A program made the translations under genes and the position numbers. This document shows, piece by piece, positions 1 to 7,056 of a stretch of 8,686 bases of DNA (the stretch's first letter is position 1; each line of letters opens with the position of its first letter). The DNA lies in the NCBI GenBank assembly GCA_900552445.1, contig URZS01000025.1, forward strand, positions 1-8,686, given 5' to 3'. Below the pieces are notes generated by a model. It saw only the letters and a program-made list of their open reading frames with translations, had not been told where the DNA came from and ran no database searches. Origin of the DNA: an uncultured Veillonella sp. Its GTDB lineage: Bacteria; Bacillota; Negativicutes; Veillonellales; Veillonellaceae.

Positions 1-1
1 A

Positions 2-823
2 GCTCTTGCTGAACAAGAAGGTGTAATGGAAAATTTGTTCCGCTATCGATTTGATGGGGATAATGAGTTATCTGGTCATAGCTTTGGTAATCTCTTTATT
101 ACCGCTTTGGCACAGGTTTATGATGGCGATGTAGAGGAGGCCCTCGAAGCGGCTAGTAAATTATTGCGTGTCCGCGGTCGTGTTATTCCTTCCTCTACGG
201 AGTTTATTAAACTATGTGCTGAAATGACAGACGGTACTATCGTAGAAGGTGAAAGTAATATTCCAAATTCTGGAAAGCGCATTCAACGTATTTACAGCGA
301 TCCTGCTCAACCAAAACCGGAAGGTGCTGCTTTGCGTGCCATCGATGAAGCAGATGTAATCATCTTTGGCCCTGGTAGTTTATATACTAGTATTATTCCA
401 AATCTGTTGACCGATAAGATTGCCTCTCATGTAAGAGCAAGTAAGGCTAATAAAATCTATATTGCTAATGTTATGACCCAGCCAGGTGAAACTACGGGCT
501 ATACGTTAAATGACCATGTGGAGGCTTTAATTGCTCATGGTGGGGAAGGTATTGTAGATACTGTCCTTGCTAATGACGGTCCGTTGCCAATTCAAATGGT
601 TGAGCAATATAGTGCTGTAGGTTCTGAACCTGTCGCATTAGATACGAAAAAATTACAAGCTAAAGGTATTCGTACAATTCGTGCTACCTTGATTAGTTCT
701 AAAAAGCCCGCTGTTCACGATCCAGAACGGTTAGGCAAAGTTATTATGGATATCGTTCGTGCTATGCAATCTAACACAGAACCACATATCCTAGAATATT
801 ATCTCCAACGAGATGATCATTAA
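2..823 (+). CDS. yvcK: Gluconeogenesis factor YvcK/CofD-like, UDP-sugar-binding (5' end missing)
   Basis: The frame is open from base 2, so the ATG at 26 is an internal Met and the true start lies upstream of the window. The 273 visible residues are the C-terminal part of a family whose B. subtilis member is about 317 residues. The missing part should hold the N-terminal glycine-rich nucleotide-binding loop. Family motifs seen are GHSFGNLF (about 17-24 of the visible chain), FGPGSLYTSIIPNLL (around 119-133) and NVMTQPGETTGYT (around 156-168). YvcK is a cytoplasmic protein with a CofD-like fold. In Bacillus it binds UDP-GlcNAc and is needed for normal growth and cell shape on gluconeogenic carbon sources; no enzymatic activity is firmly established. 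The rapZ-yvcK-whiA order is common in Firmicutes, so rapZ probably lies just upstream. whiA follows after 15 bases, suggesting cotranscription. Family assignment is firm; the exact role here is inferred. Confidence 0.93.
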   Translation, partial: ALAEQEGVMENLFRYRFDGDNELSGHSFGNLFITALAQVYDGDVEEALEAASKLLRVRGRVIPSSTEFIKLCAEMTDGTIVEGESNIPNSGKRIQRIYSDPAQPKPEGAALRAIDEADVIIFGPGSLYTSIIPNLLTDKIASHVRASKANKIYIANVMTQPGETTGYTLNDHVEALIAHGGEGIVDTVLANDGPLPIQMVEQYSAVGSEPVALDTKKLQAKGIRTIRATLISSKKPAVHDPERLGKVIMDIVRAMQSNTEPHILEYYLQRDDH

Positions 824-838
824 TGAGAAGGGATACCT

Positions 839-1786
839 ATGTCATTTGCAGAAGATGTAAAAAATGAATTATGCCAATATGAATCCTCTAGTGATGCAGA
901 TATGGCCATGAAAATTGAAGCGTCTTGCTTATTGCGCATGGGTGGATCTATCATTTTAGGTATGAACGGTGCTGTAGGCATTCGATTGTCTACGGCTAAC
1001 AATGCTGTAGCGCGTCGATTGCTAGGTATCTTAAAGAAACAATATGAATTACCTACCAATGTATTAGTACGTCAAGGCTTAAACTTGCGTAAGAAAAATA
1101 TGTATACCTTATCTGTAGAACCATCTATGGAGGGGCGGCGAGCTTTAGAAGACCTTGCGCTATGGCCTGTAACTGAACAAATTCCACGCAGTTGGCTCAA
1201 ATCTATGGAGGCTCGACGTGCTTTTTTACGGGGTGCATTCCTAGGGGGAGGATCCGTTAATAAACCGCAAAGTGATTATCACCTAGAGTTTATGACGGGC
1301 AATGAAAGTTTTGCACGGGAGATTATCCATGTGTTACGGCTCTTTCATATTCACGCTGGATTAACGGAGCGCAAGGAAGAGTATGTAGTATACCTTAAAG
1401 AAGGCGATGCAGTGACGAACTGCTTGCAAATCATGGGTGCTCAATCGGCTCTTATGGAATTTGAAAATGTACGGATTATGAAGACTGTACGAAATCAGAT
1501 TAATAGACAAGTAAACTGTGAAACTGCAAATTTACAAAAGGTTGTAGATGCAGCGGTACGTCAGGTAAAAGCTATCCGTATTATTGATAGAGAAATCGGT
1601 ATTGATGAATTGCCTGAAAAATTGAGAGTCGTTGCAAGACTTCGGTGGGAAAATCCCGAAGCGAGTTTAAAAGAGCTAGAAGAGTTAATGGATGGTGAAC
1701 TGTCTAAATCGGGCATTGGCCACCGTCTTAAAAAGATTGAAGCATTAGCACTTACATATGACCCGTTGGGGCTTGAAGAAATATAG
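839..1786 (+). CDS. whiA: DNA-binding protein WhiA
   Basis: The 315-residue product has the normal WhiA length. The N-terminal half is the LAGLIDADG homing-endonuclease-like fold. It starts with MSFAEDVKNEL and includes the FLRGAFLGGGSV segment at 129-140, where a nuclease would carry its acidic metal ligands; here the motif is Gly-rich, as expected for a non-catalytic relative. The conserved linker NVRIMKTVRNQINRQVNCET lies at 210-229, and the C-terminal helix-turn-helix spans about 258-302 (LPEKLRVVARLR, then SGIGHRLKKIEALA). WhiA is needed for sporulation septation in Streptomyces. In Bacillus it affects cell division and chromosome segregation without sporulation-specific control. The start at 839 is supported by GAGAAGGGA at 825-833, just after the yvcK stop. 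The downstream secreted-protein gene begins 12 bases after its stop. The identity is clear; which genes it affects cannot be read from this window. Confidence 0.95.
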   Translation: MSFAEDVKNELCQYESSSDADMAMKIEASCLLRMGGSIILGMNGAVGIRLSTANNAVARRLLGILKKQYELPTNVLVRQGLNLRKKNMYTLSVEPSMEGRRALEDLALWPVTEQIPRSWLKSMEARRAFLRGAFLGGGSVNKPQSDYHLEFMTGNESFAREIIHVLRLFHIHAGLTERKEEYVVYLKEGDAVTNCLQIMGAQSALMEFENVRIMKTVRNQINRQVNCETANLQKVVDAAVRQVKAIRIIDREIGIDELPEKLRVVARLRWENPEASLKELEELMDGELSKSGIGHRLKKIEALALTYDPLGLEEI

Positions 1787-1798
1787 AGGTAATAATAT

Positions 1799-4471
1799 AT
1801 GTTTTCTTATAAATCAAGATATTGTGTAGCTGCGGCTATGGCCGCCATGGCTGCCCTTACAGGCCATGTAGAGGCTCGTGATATAGATTTACAATCAATT
1901 GGATATTTTCAGTTTTCTCCGTTACCACCTACATTGGTGTCTCAAACGGATACATTACTCCTATCAGATAGCCCTGAATACGTAGGCCCTGTAGGTGGTA
2001 CGCTTAGTGCAGGCACAATTAATGGCAATGGCCGTATCTATTTTTATCATGTAAATGAAATGGATCAGCCTCATAAAATTGCTATTGTCCTCGAAAATCA
2101 AACGGCATATCCTAATACAGTCCATGTAATGCGACAATTAAAGTCTGTTGCTACTCCTGATTATTTTGCGGCTGGTCGTGATTTGTCGCGTAAAGATTTA
2201 GAACAGCCTCTTAATGAAAGTCCTAATGCTAGACCATTATATTCATTAAGTATTCCACCACAAGGTCGCAAACTAATCTTTAGCGACTTAGAGAATACGC
2301 CTGTATATCAAGATGCATTATTTACGGGGATTGTAGATATTAAAACGGAAGCGCCTGTATTTGCTCGCGTTATGATGCTACCTATGGGTATGGATGCTGT
2401 AGATGCATCTCATTGGGCGAAAAATTTGCCTATTGATGAAATTCAGTTGCGTGGTACCTATATTGGGTCTAAGCGTAGTATGGAGGTTACTACACCATTT
2501 GATACAACGCTAGGCGGTGCTTTTGTAGAAATCGGTAATGACCGTGAAGATATGTTTATTAACGGTGTAGACGAAATGCAAAATAAAGCATTTGTTCGCG
2601 ATCGTGGTAACTATGGTGTATCTTATACACTAAAAATTCCTACCAAGGGTAATGAACCATTTAGATTGTATTTTAACCCTCTTGGTGGTTCATATTCCGG
2701 TTCCTTTACGGTGAAAGCATTGCACCAACAAGGGGCTCGCCGTGGTCAAACAGATACACGAACATATCATATTGGCGGCGCTGATGGTATCTCTGCACTT
2801 GGGGATGGGACTATTTTAGATAGTCGCCTCATGGGTAACTATAATGCAGGTGATTTATTAACATTAAACTTTATGCCTGCAGGGGCCTCTAACTTGCCGA
2901 TACGATTCTTGTTAATCCCTGAATCTCTTGCAAATCCACAAAAACATCAAACTATTGCTGTTAATGTTCCTAAAGATGTAAAAGATAGTTTAGGTCATCC
3001 AACTCAAGGAACTACGCAAATTCCGGTAGGCCCTATAGGTGGTAAAGATAGCAATAAAGGTACTGTAGATACTACAAAATCCACTTTGACACCTAGTAAG
3101 CAGGCAGAGAATATCGCTCATGAAGAAACTAAAAAGTTAAGTGATAAAGCAGCTGCTGAAGCTAAAAAAGAAGCACAACTTAAAAAATCAAAAGAAGCTG
3201 AGGAAGCATTAGCTCGTAAAAAAGCGGAAGAAGCTAAATTAGCTGCTGAAAAGGCAGAAATGGCAAGGAAGGCTGCAGAAGCCAAACATGCTGAAATTGA
3301 GCGTAAAATGGCAGAAAAAGCCGAAGCTGATCGCAAGGCAGCTGAATTGAAAGCGGCTCAAGAAGCTCAAGCGGCAAAAGAAAAAGTCGCTTTAGAAGCT
3401 AAGAAAGCTGAGCTGGCCCGTATCGAAGCGGCGCGTAAGGCGGAAGCAGAACGTTTAGAGGCAGCACGAAAAGCGGAGGCCGCTCGCATAGTAGCCGAAG
3501 AAAGACGTCTTGAAGAAGAGCGAAGAATTGAAGCTGCTCGTGTAGAGGCAGCTCGTAAAGCAGAGGAAGCACGTAAGGCAGCTGAGGCTAAGGCTCGTTT
3601 TGAAGCGCAACGAGCGGCAGAAAAGGCGGCCTTAGAAGCACAGCGAATTGAAGCGGCTAGAAAGGCAGAAGAGGCTCGCCGTGCTGAGGAAGCACGTAAA
3701 GCCGAAGAAGCACGAATTGAGGCTGCTCGCAAGGCAGAGGAAGCTCGTTTAGCAGCAGAAGCGAAACGTGCTGAAGAAGCGCGTAAAGCAGAAGAGGCTC
3801 GTTTAGCAGCAGAAGCAAAACGTGCTGAAGAAGCGCGTAAAGCAGAAGCGGCGAGAATTGAAGCAGCCCGTAAAGCTGAACAAGCTCGCTTAGCTGAAGA
3901 GGCTCGCAAGGCAGAGCAAGAACGACTTGCGGCAGAACGAGCTGAAGCAGAACGTCAAGCCGCAGAGGCTCGCCGTATTGCTGAGGAACGATACCAAGCG
4001 CATCTTGAAGCGGAACGCAAGGCCGAAGCAGCTCGTCAACAAGCGTTGGCACAAGCTGAAATCGAACGTAAGGCTAAAGAGCGTGCTGAAGCAATTCAAC
4101 GCGTTAAAGAACAACAAGAAAATGCTCGTCGTCGAGCAGAGCTTGCTCGTCAACAAATTGAAGAGGAACGTAAAGCAGCTCAAGCTGCCAAGACGGGGCC
4201 ATCCTTCAAAGAGCTTGATGATATTCATGAAGATACACCAAATGTAACAATTCCAAATGCAGTATCTATCGATGAATTAACTAAACCAAGACCGACGGCA
4301 TCTCAAAATACGCGTCGTCGTGATCAACGACAATCTCAAATGCCACAAAATCAGCAATATGTACAAGTGAATCCGGTGCCAACAGAACAAATCGGTCCAG
4401 TGCCATATGCACCACAAAATGAACAGCAAAAGGAAGAACAAAATCCTCCAAGAATTTATCCTTTAGGCTAA
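1799..4471 (+). CDS. Secreted TolA-like long-helix envelope protein, unknown function
   Basis: The protein has 890 residues. Residues 1-26 look like a Sec signal peptide: basic K5/R7, a hydrophobic Ala/Met stretch at 10-20 and a VEA cleavage site before R27. C9 is not in a lipobox. Residues about 27-380 form a globular domain rich in short beta-like segments. I do not recognise it by name, though its layout recalls extracellular beta-sandwich domains in Firmicute wall proteins. A polar Gly/Thr/Pro linker at about 381-432 leads into 433-798, an Ala/Glu/Lys/Arg segment with no Pro, Gly, Cys or Trp, predicted to be almost all helix. The tail 799-890 is Pro/Gln-rich and ends in PRIYPLG. The helix resembles TolA domain II, but the uncleaved TolA membrane anchor and the TolA C-terminal domain are absent, so a 'TolA' label would rest on low-complexity similarity. 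The start is supported by AGAGGT at 1785-1790, overlapping the whiA stop. A structural or tethering role in the envelope is inference. Confidence 0.85.
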   Translation: MFSYKSRYCVAAAMAAMAALTGHVEARDIDLQSIGYFQFSPLPPTLVSQTDTLLLSDSPEYVGPVGGTLSAGTINGNGRIYFYHVNEMDQPHKIAIVLENQTAYPNTVHVMRQLKSVATPDYFAAGRDLSRKDLEQPLNESPNARPLYSLSIPPQGRKLIFSDLENTPVYQDALFTGIVDIKTEAPVFARVMMLPMGMDAVDASHWAKNLPIDEIQLRGTYIGSKRSMEVTTPFDTTLGGAFVEIGNDREDMFINGVDEMQNKAFVRDRGNYGVSYTLKIPTKGNEPFRLYFNPLGGSYSGSFTVKALHQQGARRGQTDTRTYHIGGADGISALGDGTILDSRLMGNYNAGDLLTLNFMPAGASNLPIRFLLIPESLANPQKHQTIAVNVPKDVKDSLGHPTQGTTQIPVGPIGGKDSNKGTVDTTKSTLTPSKQAENIAHEETKKLSDKAAAEAKKEAQLKKSKEAEEALARKKAEEAKLAAEKAEMARKAAEAKHAEIERKMAEKAEADRKAAELKAAQEAQAAKEKVALEAKKAELARIEAARKAEAERLEAARKAEAARIVAEERRLEEERRIEAARVEAARKAEEARKAAEAKARFEAQRAAEKAALEAQRIEAARKAEEARRAEEARKAEEARIEAARKAEEARLAAEAKRAEEARKAEEARLAAEAKRAEEARKAEAARIEAARKAEQARLAEEARKAEQERLAAERAEAERQAAEARRIAEERYQAHLEAERKAEAARQQALAQAEIERKAKERAEAIQRVKEQQENARRRAELARQQIEEERKAAQAAKTGPSFKELDDIHEDTPNVTIPNAVSIDELTKPRPTASQNTRRRDQRQSQMPQNQQYVQVNPVPTEQIGPVPYAPQNEQQKEEQNPPRIYPLG
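3743..3850 (+). repeat. Two tandem 54-bp units in the helical region
   Basis: Units 3743-3796 and 3797-3850 differ at only two bases by eye. They encode residues 649-666 and 667-684, which are identical except for the last residue (Glu in the first, Ala in the second). The unit reads ARLAAEAKRAEEARKAE plus that residue. Less perfect versions of the same Ala-Arg/Lys-x-Ala-Glu-Glu pattern surround it on both sides. Such near-identical units suggest recent duplication and possible length variation between strains. Confidence 0.85.
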
Positions 4472-4545
4472 TACGTTTATCTTAAATTGATAAAATTTTT
4501 ACGTTACATTAGTCTATTGTGAGGGGGTAAAAGCTGTTTAAATAT

Positions 4546-4583
4546 AGAGAGGACAAGCAATTTTATGTGCTTGTCCTCTTTTT
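4546..4583 (+). terminator. Intrinsic terminator after the yvcK-whiA-helix protein unit
   Basis: The left arm AGAGGACAAGCA (4548-4559) pairs perfectly with TGCTTGTCCTCT (4568-4579), giving a 12-bp stem with an 8-base loop. A G-U and an A-U pair can extend it outward to 4546/4581. A run of five T (4579-4583) follows on the plus strand. It lies 75 bases after the stop of the secreted-protein gene and upstream of the pyr promoter, so it separates the two transcription units. Confidence 0.92.
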
Positions 4584-4611
4584 AAAATCCTTATGAATTT
4601 TCTGTTTTACA

Positions 4612-4640
4612 TTGACTTTCACAGGTAGATTCAGTACAAT
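4612..4640 (+). promoter_or_regulatory. Sigma-A-type promoter of the pyr operon
   Basis: The -35 hexamer TTGACT (4612-4617) and the -10 hexamer TACAAT (4635-4640) are separated by 17 bases, close to the consensus on all three counts. An A-rich run follows, so transcription probably starts near 4647 and gives a leader of about 176 nt before pyrB. The promoter lies between a terminator and an attenuator, as expected for the main pyr operon promoter. Confidence 0.87.
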
Positions 4641-4652
4641 AAAAAAAGAAAA

Positions 4653-4680
4653 TGCGTATATGGTACGAGAGACCATTGCA
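4653..4680 (+). other. 5'-proximal stem-loop in the pyr leader
   Basis: ATGGT (4660-4664) pairs with ACCAT (4672-4676) around a 7-base loop. TGC (4653-4655) can add pairs to GCA (4678-4680) across an internal loop. It lies only a few bases after the predicted transcription start and upstream of the PyrR site. There is no T run, so it is not a terminator. A role in mRNA stability or in folding of the leader is possible but unproven; the stem is short and could be chance. Confidence 0.4.
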
Positions 4681-4690
4681 TAATACAATA

Positions 4691-4723
4691 CCTTTTAATT
4701 TAGTCCAGAGAGGCTGAAAAAGG
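4691..4723 (+). promoter_or_regulatory. PyrR-binding hairpin (anti-antiterminator)
   Basis: AGTCCAGAGAGGCT (4702-4715) matches the known PyrR-binding core ARUCCNGNGAGGYU exactly. In the RNA, A4702/G4703 and C4705/C4706 pair with GGCT (4712-4715), leaving U4704 bulged and an AGAGA loop. CCTTTT (4691-4696) pairs with AAAAGG (4718-4723) as a lower stem, with an AU-rich internal bulge between. In Bacillus, PyrR with UMP bound stabilises this hairpin and thereby permits the downstream terminator to form. The pyrR gene is not in the window, so the regulator must be encoded elsewhere. Confidence 0.92.
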
Positions 4724-4779
4724 AATATAGTTGAAGCGCCCATAAGGGCTTCTTTGTGCAAACTATTTGACCTTTTGCC
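4712..4779 (+). promoter_or_regulatory. pyr leader antiterminator
   Basis: The 3' side of the PyrR hairpin can pair instead with the region running into the attenuator. GGC (4712-4714) pairs with GCC (4777-4779), AAAAGG (4718-4723) with CCTTTT (4771-4776), and ATAGTT (4727-4732) with AACTAT (4761-4766). The apex is a small hairpin, GAAG/CCC (4733-4741) against GGG/CTTC (4746-4752). This fold uses the left arm of the attenuator and the right arm of the PyrR hairpin, so it excludes both. It should form when UMP is low and let transcription continue into pyrB. Confidence 0.82.
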
Positions 4780-4799
4780 CTGGGCAAAAGGTCTTTTTT
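4769..4799 (+). terminator. Attenuator terminator of the pyr leader
   Basis: GACCTTTTGCC (4769-4779) pairs perfectly with GGCAAAAGGTC (4783-4793), giving an 11-bp stem with a CTG loop, followed by six T (4794-4799). It ends 23 bases before the pyrB start. Its left arm is shared with the antiterminator, so termination is conditional on PyrR and pyrimidine level. Confidence 0.92.
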
Positions 4800-4822
4800 G
4801 TTACGTGAGTTAGGAGGAAATC

Positions 4823-5773
4823 ATGGGACAAGTTAGCCTAAAAGGCAAACATTTATTAGGTTTGCAAAATGTGTCACCTGAAGAAATCAAATTGATTTTA
4901 AATGTGGCAAAGAAAATGAAGAACATCGTACTTTCTGATGACAAGAAGGTTCCACTTTTGAAGGGGAAATCTATTATTAACCTCTTCATGGAACCAAGTA
5001 CTCGTACCCGTAGTTCCTTTGAGTTAGCCGGCAAATATTTAGGGGCTGACGTTATCAATCTTTCTCCAAGTGGCTCTTCCATGGGTAAAGGTGAAAGCTT
5101 CCGCGATACATTGTTAACGATGTCCTACATGGGCACAGATGCTATCGTAATGCGCCACAGCGCAGAAGGTGCACCTTTATATGCTACTAAAGCAGTTGAT
5201 CCTATTATCATCAATGCAGGTGATGGCGCTCATGAACATCCAACACAAGCTTTGCTAGATATGTACTCTATTTTAGAGAAAAAAGAATCCCTTGAAGGCT
5301 TAAAAGTAGTCATTATCGGCGATATCATGCACAGTCGTGTAGCAAGATCTAACATCTACGGTCTTACTAAAATGGGCGCCGATGTGCATCTAGCTGGTCC
5401 TCGTACAATGGTATATCCAGAACTTGAAAAATTAGGTGTTACTGTACACCATGATATTCGTGAAGCTGTTGCTAATGCAGATGTAGTAAACGTACTTCGC
5501 ATTCAATTAGAACGTATTCACTCTGCACTATATCCTACAAATAGAGAATATGCACGAATCTTTGGTATCAATAACGAAGTATTGAAATTAGCTAAAGACG
5601 ACGTAATGGTAATGCATCCAGGTCCAATGAACCGCGGTCTTGAAATTGCGCCAGATGTAGCATATTCTGATCAATCAGTAATTCAAGAACAAGTACGCAA
5701 TGGCGTAGCTGTACGTATGGCTGTATTGTACTTAACTATTATCGGAGGTGACGGTAGTGAGCTTGCTTATTAA
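4823..5773 (+). CDS. pyrB: Aspartate carbamoyltransferase catalytic subunit
   Basis: This enzyme joins carbamoyl phosphate and L-aspartate to give N-carbamoyl-L-aspartate, the committed step of pyrimidine synthesis. The 316-residue chain has the usual catalytic-subunit length. Visible motifs are the carbamoyl-phosphate loop STRTR (59-63), SSMGKGES with K89 as the mobile-loop lysine, MRHSAEG with R111/H112, HPTQALLD (139-146), the aspartate-site LRIQLER with R226/Q228, and HPGPMNRGLEI (265-275). AGGAGG at 4812-4817 places the start at 4823. It is the first gene of the operon, directly behind the PyrR attenuator. No regulatory chain (pyrI) follows, so control probably acts at transcription, as in Bacillus. 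The last 17 bases overlap pyrC. Identity is secure. Confidence 0.97.
   Translation: MGQVSLKGKHLLGLQNVSPEEIKLILNVAKKMKNIVLSDDKKVPLLKGKSIINLFMEPSTRTRSSFELAGKYLGADVINLSPSGSSMGKGESFRDTLLTMSYMGTDAIVMRHSAEGAPLYATKAVDPIIINAGDGAHEHPTQALLDMYSILEKKESLEGLKVVIIGDIMHSRVARSNIYGLTKMGADVHLAGPRTMVYPELEKLGVTVHHDIREAVANADVVNVLRIQLERIHSALYPTNREYARIFGINNEVLKLAKDDVMVMHPGPMNRGLEIAPDVAYSDQSVIQEQVRNGVAVRMAVLYLTIIGGDGSELAY
5744..5748 (+). promoter_or_regulatory. Ribosome binding site choosing the pyrC start
   Basis: GGAGG lies inside the end of pyrB, 8 bases before the GTG at 5757. A longer in-frame reading from the GTG at 5748 is possible, but that codon overlaps this site and so cannot be served by it. This favours 5757 as the pyrC start. 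Confidence 0.75.
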
Positions 5774-7046
5774 AAATGGTACGGTAGTAAATCCGGCGAA
5801 AAAACAAAACGAAGTAGCAGACGTTCTCGTGAAAGATGGTAAAATTGCAGCCATCGGTCAAAATTTAAGTGCAGATGGCGCTGAAGTATATGATGCGACA
5901 GGTCTTATCGTAGCACCTGGTCTTATCGATATTCATACACATTTGCGTGAACCAGGCCAAGAAGCGAAAGAAGACTTCCACTCTGGTACACAAGCAGCTG
6001 CAGCAGGTGGTTTCACACGCGTTGTAACTATGGCTAATACAAATCCTGTAGTAGATAATGCAATGCTCGTAAGAGGTTTGCAAAGACAAGCAGAACTTAC
6101 TGGTGTTGTTAAAGTAGAATTCATCGGCGCTGTATCTAAAGGTCTTGAAGGTAAAGAACTTGCTGAATTAGGCGATATGGCTGAAGCTGGTGTAGTTGCA
6201 TTTTCCGATGACGGTCACTATGTAGAAAATGCAGCTTTCATGCGTCGCGCTTTAGAATACTCCTCCATGTTCAATAAAATGGTTATCGACCATGCGGAAG
6301 ATATTACATTGACTAAAAATGGTCATATGCACGAAGGTATTGTATCTTATGAGCTAGGTGTTTCTGGTCGTCCTGCAGTAGCCGAAGATTTGGCTGTAGC
6401 ACGTGATATCTTATTGTCTGAAATGACAGGTGGTCATATCCATATCGCTCACGTAAGTAGTAAAAATACAGTAGATATGGTGCGTCGTGCAAAGGCTAAA
6501 GGTCTTAATGTAACTTGTGAAGTTACAAGCCAACATTTATCTTTCACTGACGAATATTTACGCGAATATAACCCAGCTTTCAAAATGGCTCCTCCAATTC
6601 GCTCCGAAGATCATCGTCAAGCTTTGTTAGAAGGTTTGAAAGATGGCACAATTGATGCTATTATCACAGACCATGCACCTCATGCATTTGAAGAAAAAGA
6701 CCATGAGTTCTGCTGTGCACCAAATGGCTTCAGCGGTCTTGAAACATCTTTGGCAGCGGTTATTACAAATGCCTATGGTCCAGACAAACTTAGCATTGAC
6801 CAAGTTGTGTACTATATGAGTACTCGTCCAGCTGAATTGATGCGTCTCGATGCAGGTGTTCTTGAAGTTGGCAAACAAGCGGATATTACTGTATTCTCTA
6901 CTACTGAAGAATGGACTGTAGACCGCAATAAATTCTATACAAAAGGTAAGGTAAGCCCGTTCGATGGCATGACTGTTAAAGGTAAAGCAAAACTTACAGT
7001 CGTTAATGGCGAAGTAGTTATGAAGGAGGGCGTAGTCTTACGATAA
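5757..7046 (+). CDS. pyrC: Dihydroorotase (type I)
   Basis: This zinc enzyme cyclises N-carbamoyl-L-aspartate to L-dihydroorotate. Starting at the GTG at 5757 gives 429 residues (MSLLIKNGTVV...), normal for type I bacterial dihydroorotases. Motifs in order: DIHTHLREPG (58-67), with metal ligands H60 and H62 and substrate-binding R64; EDFHSGTQAAAAGGFT (72-87); MANTNP (92-97); FSDDG (149-153), whose Asp takes the place of the carbamylated Lys of other amidohydrolases; DHAED with H179; AHVSS with H232; TDHAPH (304-309), with catalytic Asp305; and the substrate loop APNGFSGLET (321-330). The amidohydrolase barrel is flanked by the usual N- and C-terminal beta segments. It overlaps pyrB by 17 bases, which suggests translational coupling. 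A 110-base spacer separates it from pyrK. Confidence 0.96.
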   Translation: MSLLIKNGTVVNPAKKQNEVADVLVKDGKIAAIGQNLSADGAEVYDATGLIVAPGLIDIHTHLREPGQEAKEDFHSGTQAAAAGGFTRVVTMANTNPVVDNAMLVRGLQRQAELTGVVKVEFIGAVSKGLEGKELAELGDMAEAGVVAFSDDGHYVENAAFMRRALEYSSMFNKMVIDHAEDITLTKNGHMHEGIVSYELGVSGRPAVAEDLAVARDILLSEMTGGHIHIAHVSSKNTVDMVRRAKAKGLNVTCEVTSQHLSFTDEYLREYNPAFKMAPPIRSEDHRQALLEGLKDGTIDAIITDHAPHAFEEKDHEFCCAPNGFSGLETSLAAVITNAYGPDKLSIDQVVYYMSTRPAELMRLDAGVLEVGKQADITVFSTTEEWTVDRNKFYTKGKVSPFDGMTVKGKAKLTVVNGEVVMKEGVVLR

Positions 7047-7056
7047 AAGGCTAGTT

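Noticed and set aside
26..28. ATG at 26 as the start of yvcK
   Set aside because: The frame is open upstream to base 2, and the conserved GHSFGN motif falls too near the start. The family needs an N-terminal nucleotide-binding loop that would lie before the window.
3367..3909. Minus-strand Ala/Ser/Arg-rich reading frame of 180 codons
   Set aside because: It is the reverse of the repetitive Ala/Glu/Lys coding region, where the biased codons remove stops on the other strand. It shows no domain and no plausible ribosome binding site.
3657..4052. Minus-strand Leu/Pro-rich reading frame in the same repeat
   Set aside because: It is a shadow of the plus-strand repeat. The composition mirrors GCN and GAR codons read in another frame, and it overlaps the real gene fully.
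3927..4247. Plus-strand Lys/Asn-rich frame inside the secreted-protein gene
   Set aside because: It is a shifted reading of the helical region with low complexity and no start signal. It ends before the real gene does.
4487..4510. TTGATA with TACATT as a second promoter after the secreted-protein gene
   Set aside because: The spacing is only 12 bases, and transcription would run into the terminator at 4546. I see no product.
4521..4603. GAGGGGGT as a ribosome binding site for a small peptide starting at CTG 4534
   Set aside because: The frame of about 20 codons uses a CTG start and runs straight through both arms of the terminator hairpin. It is better explained by the terminator.
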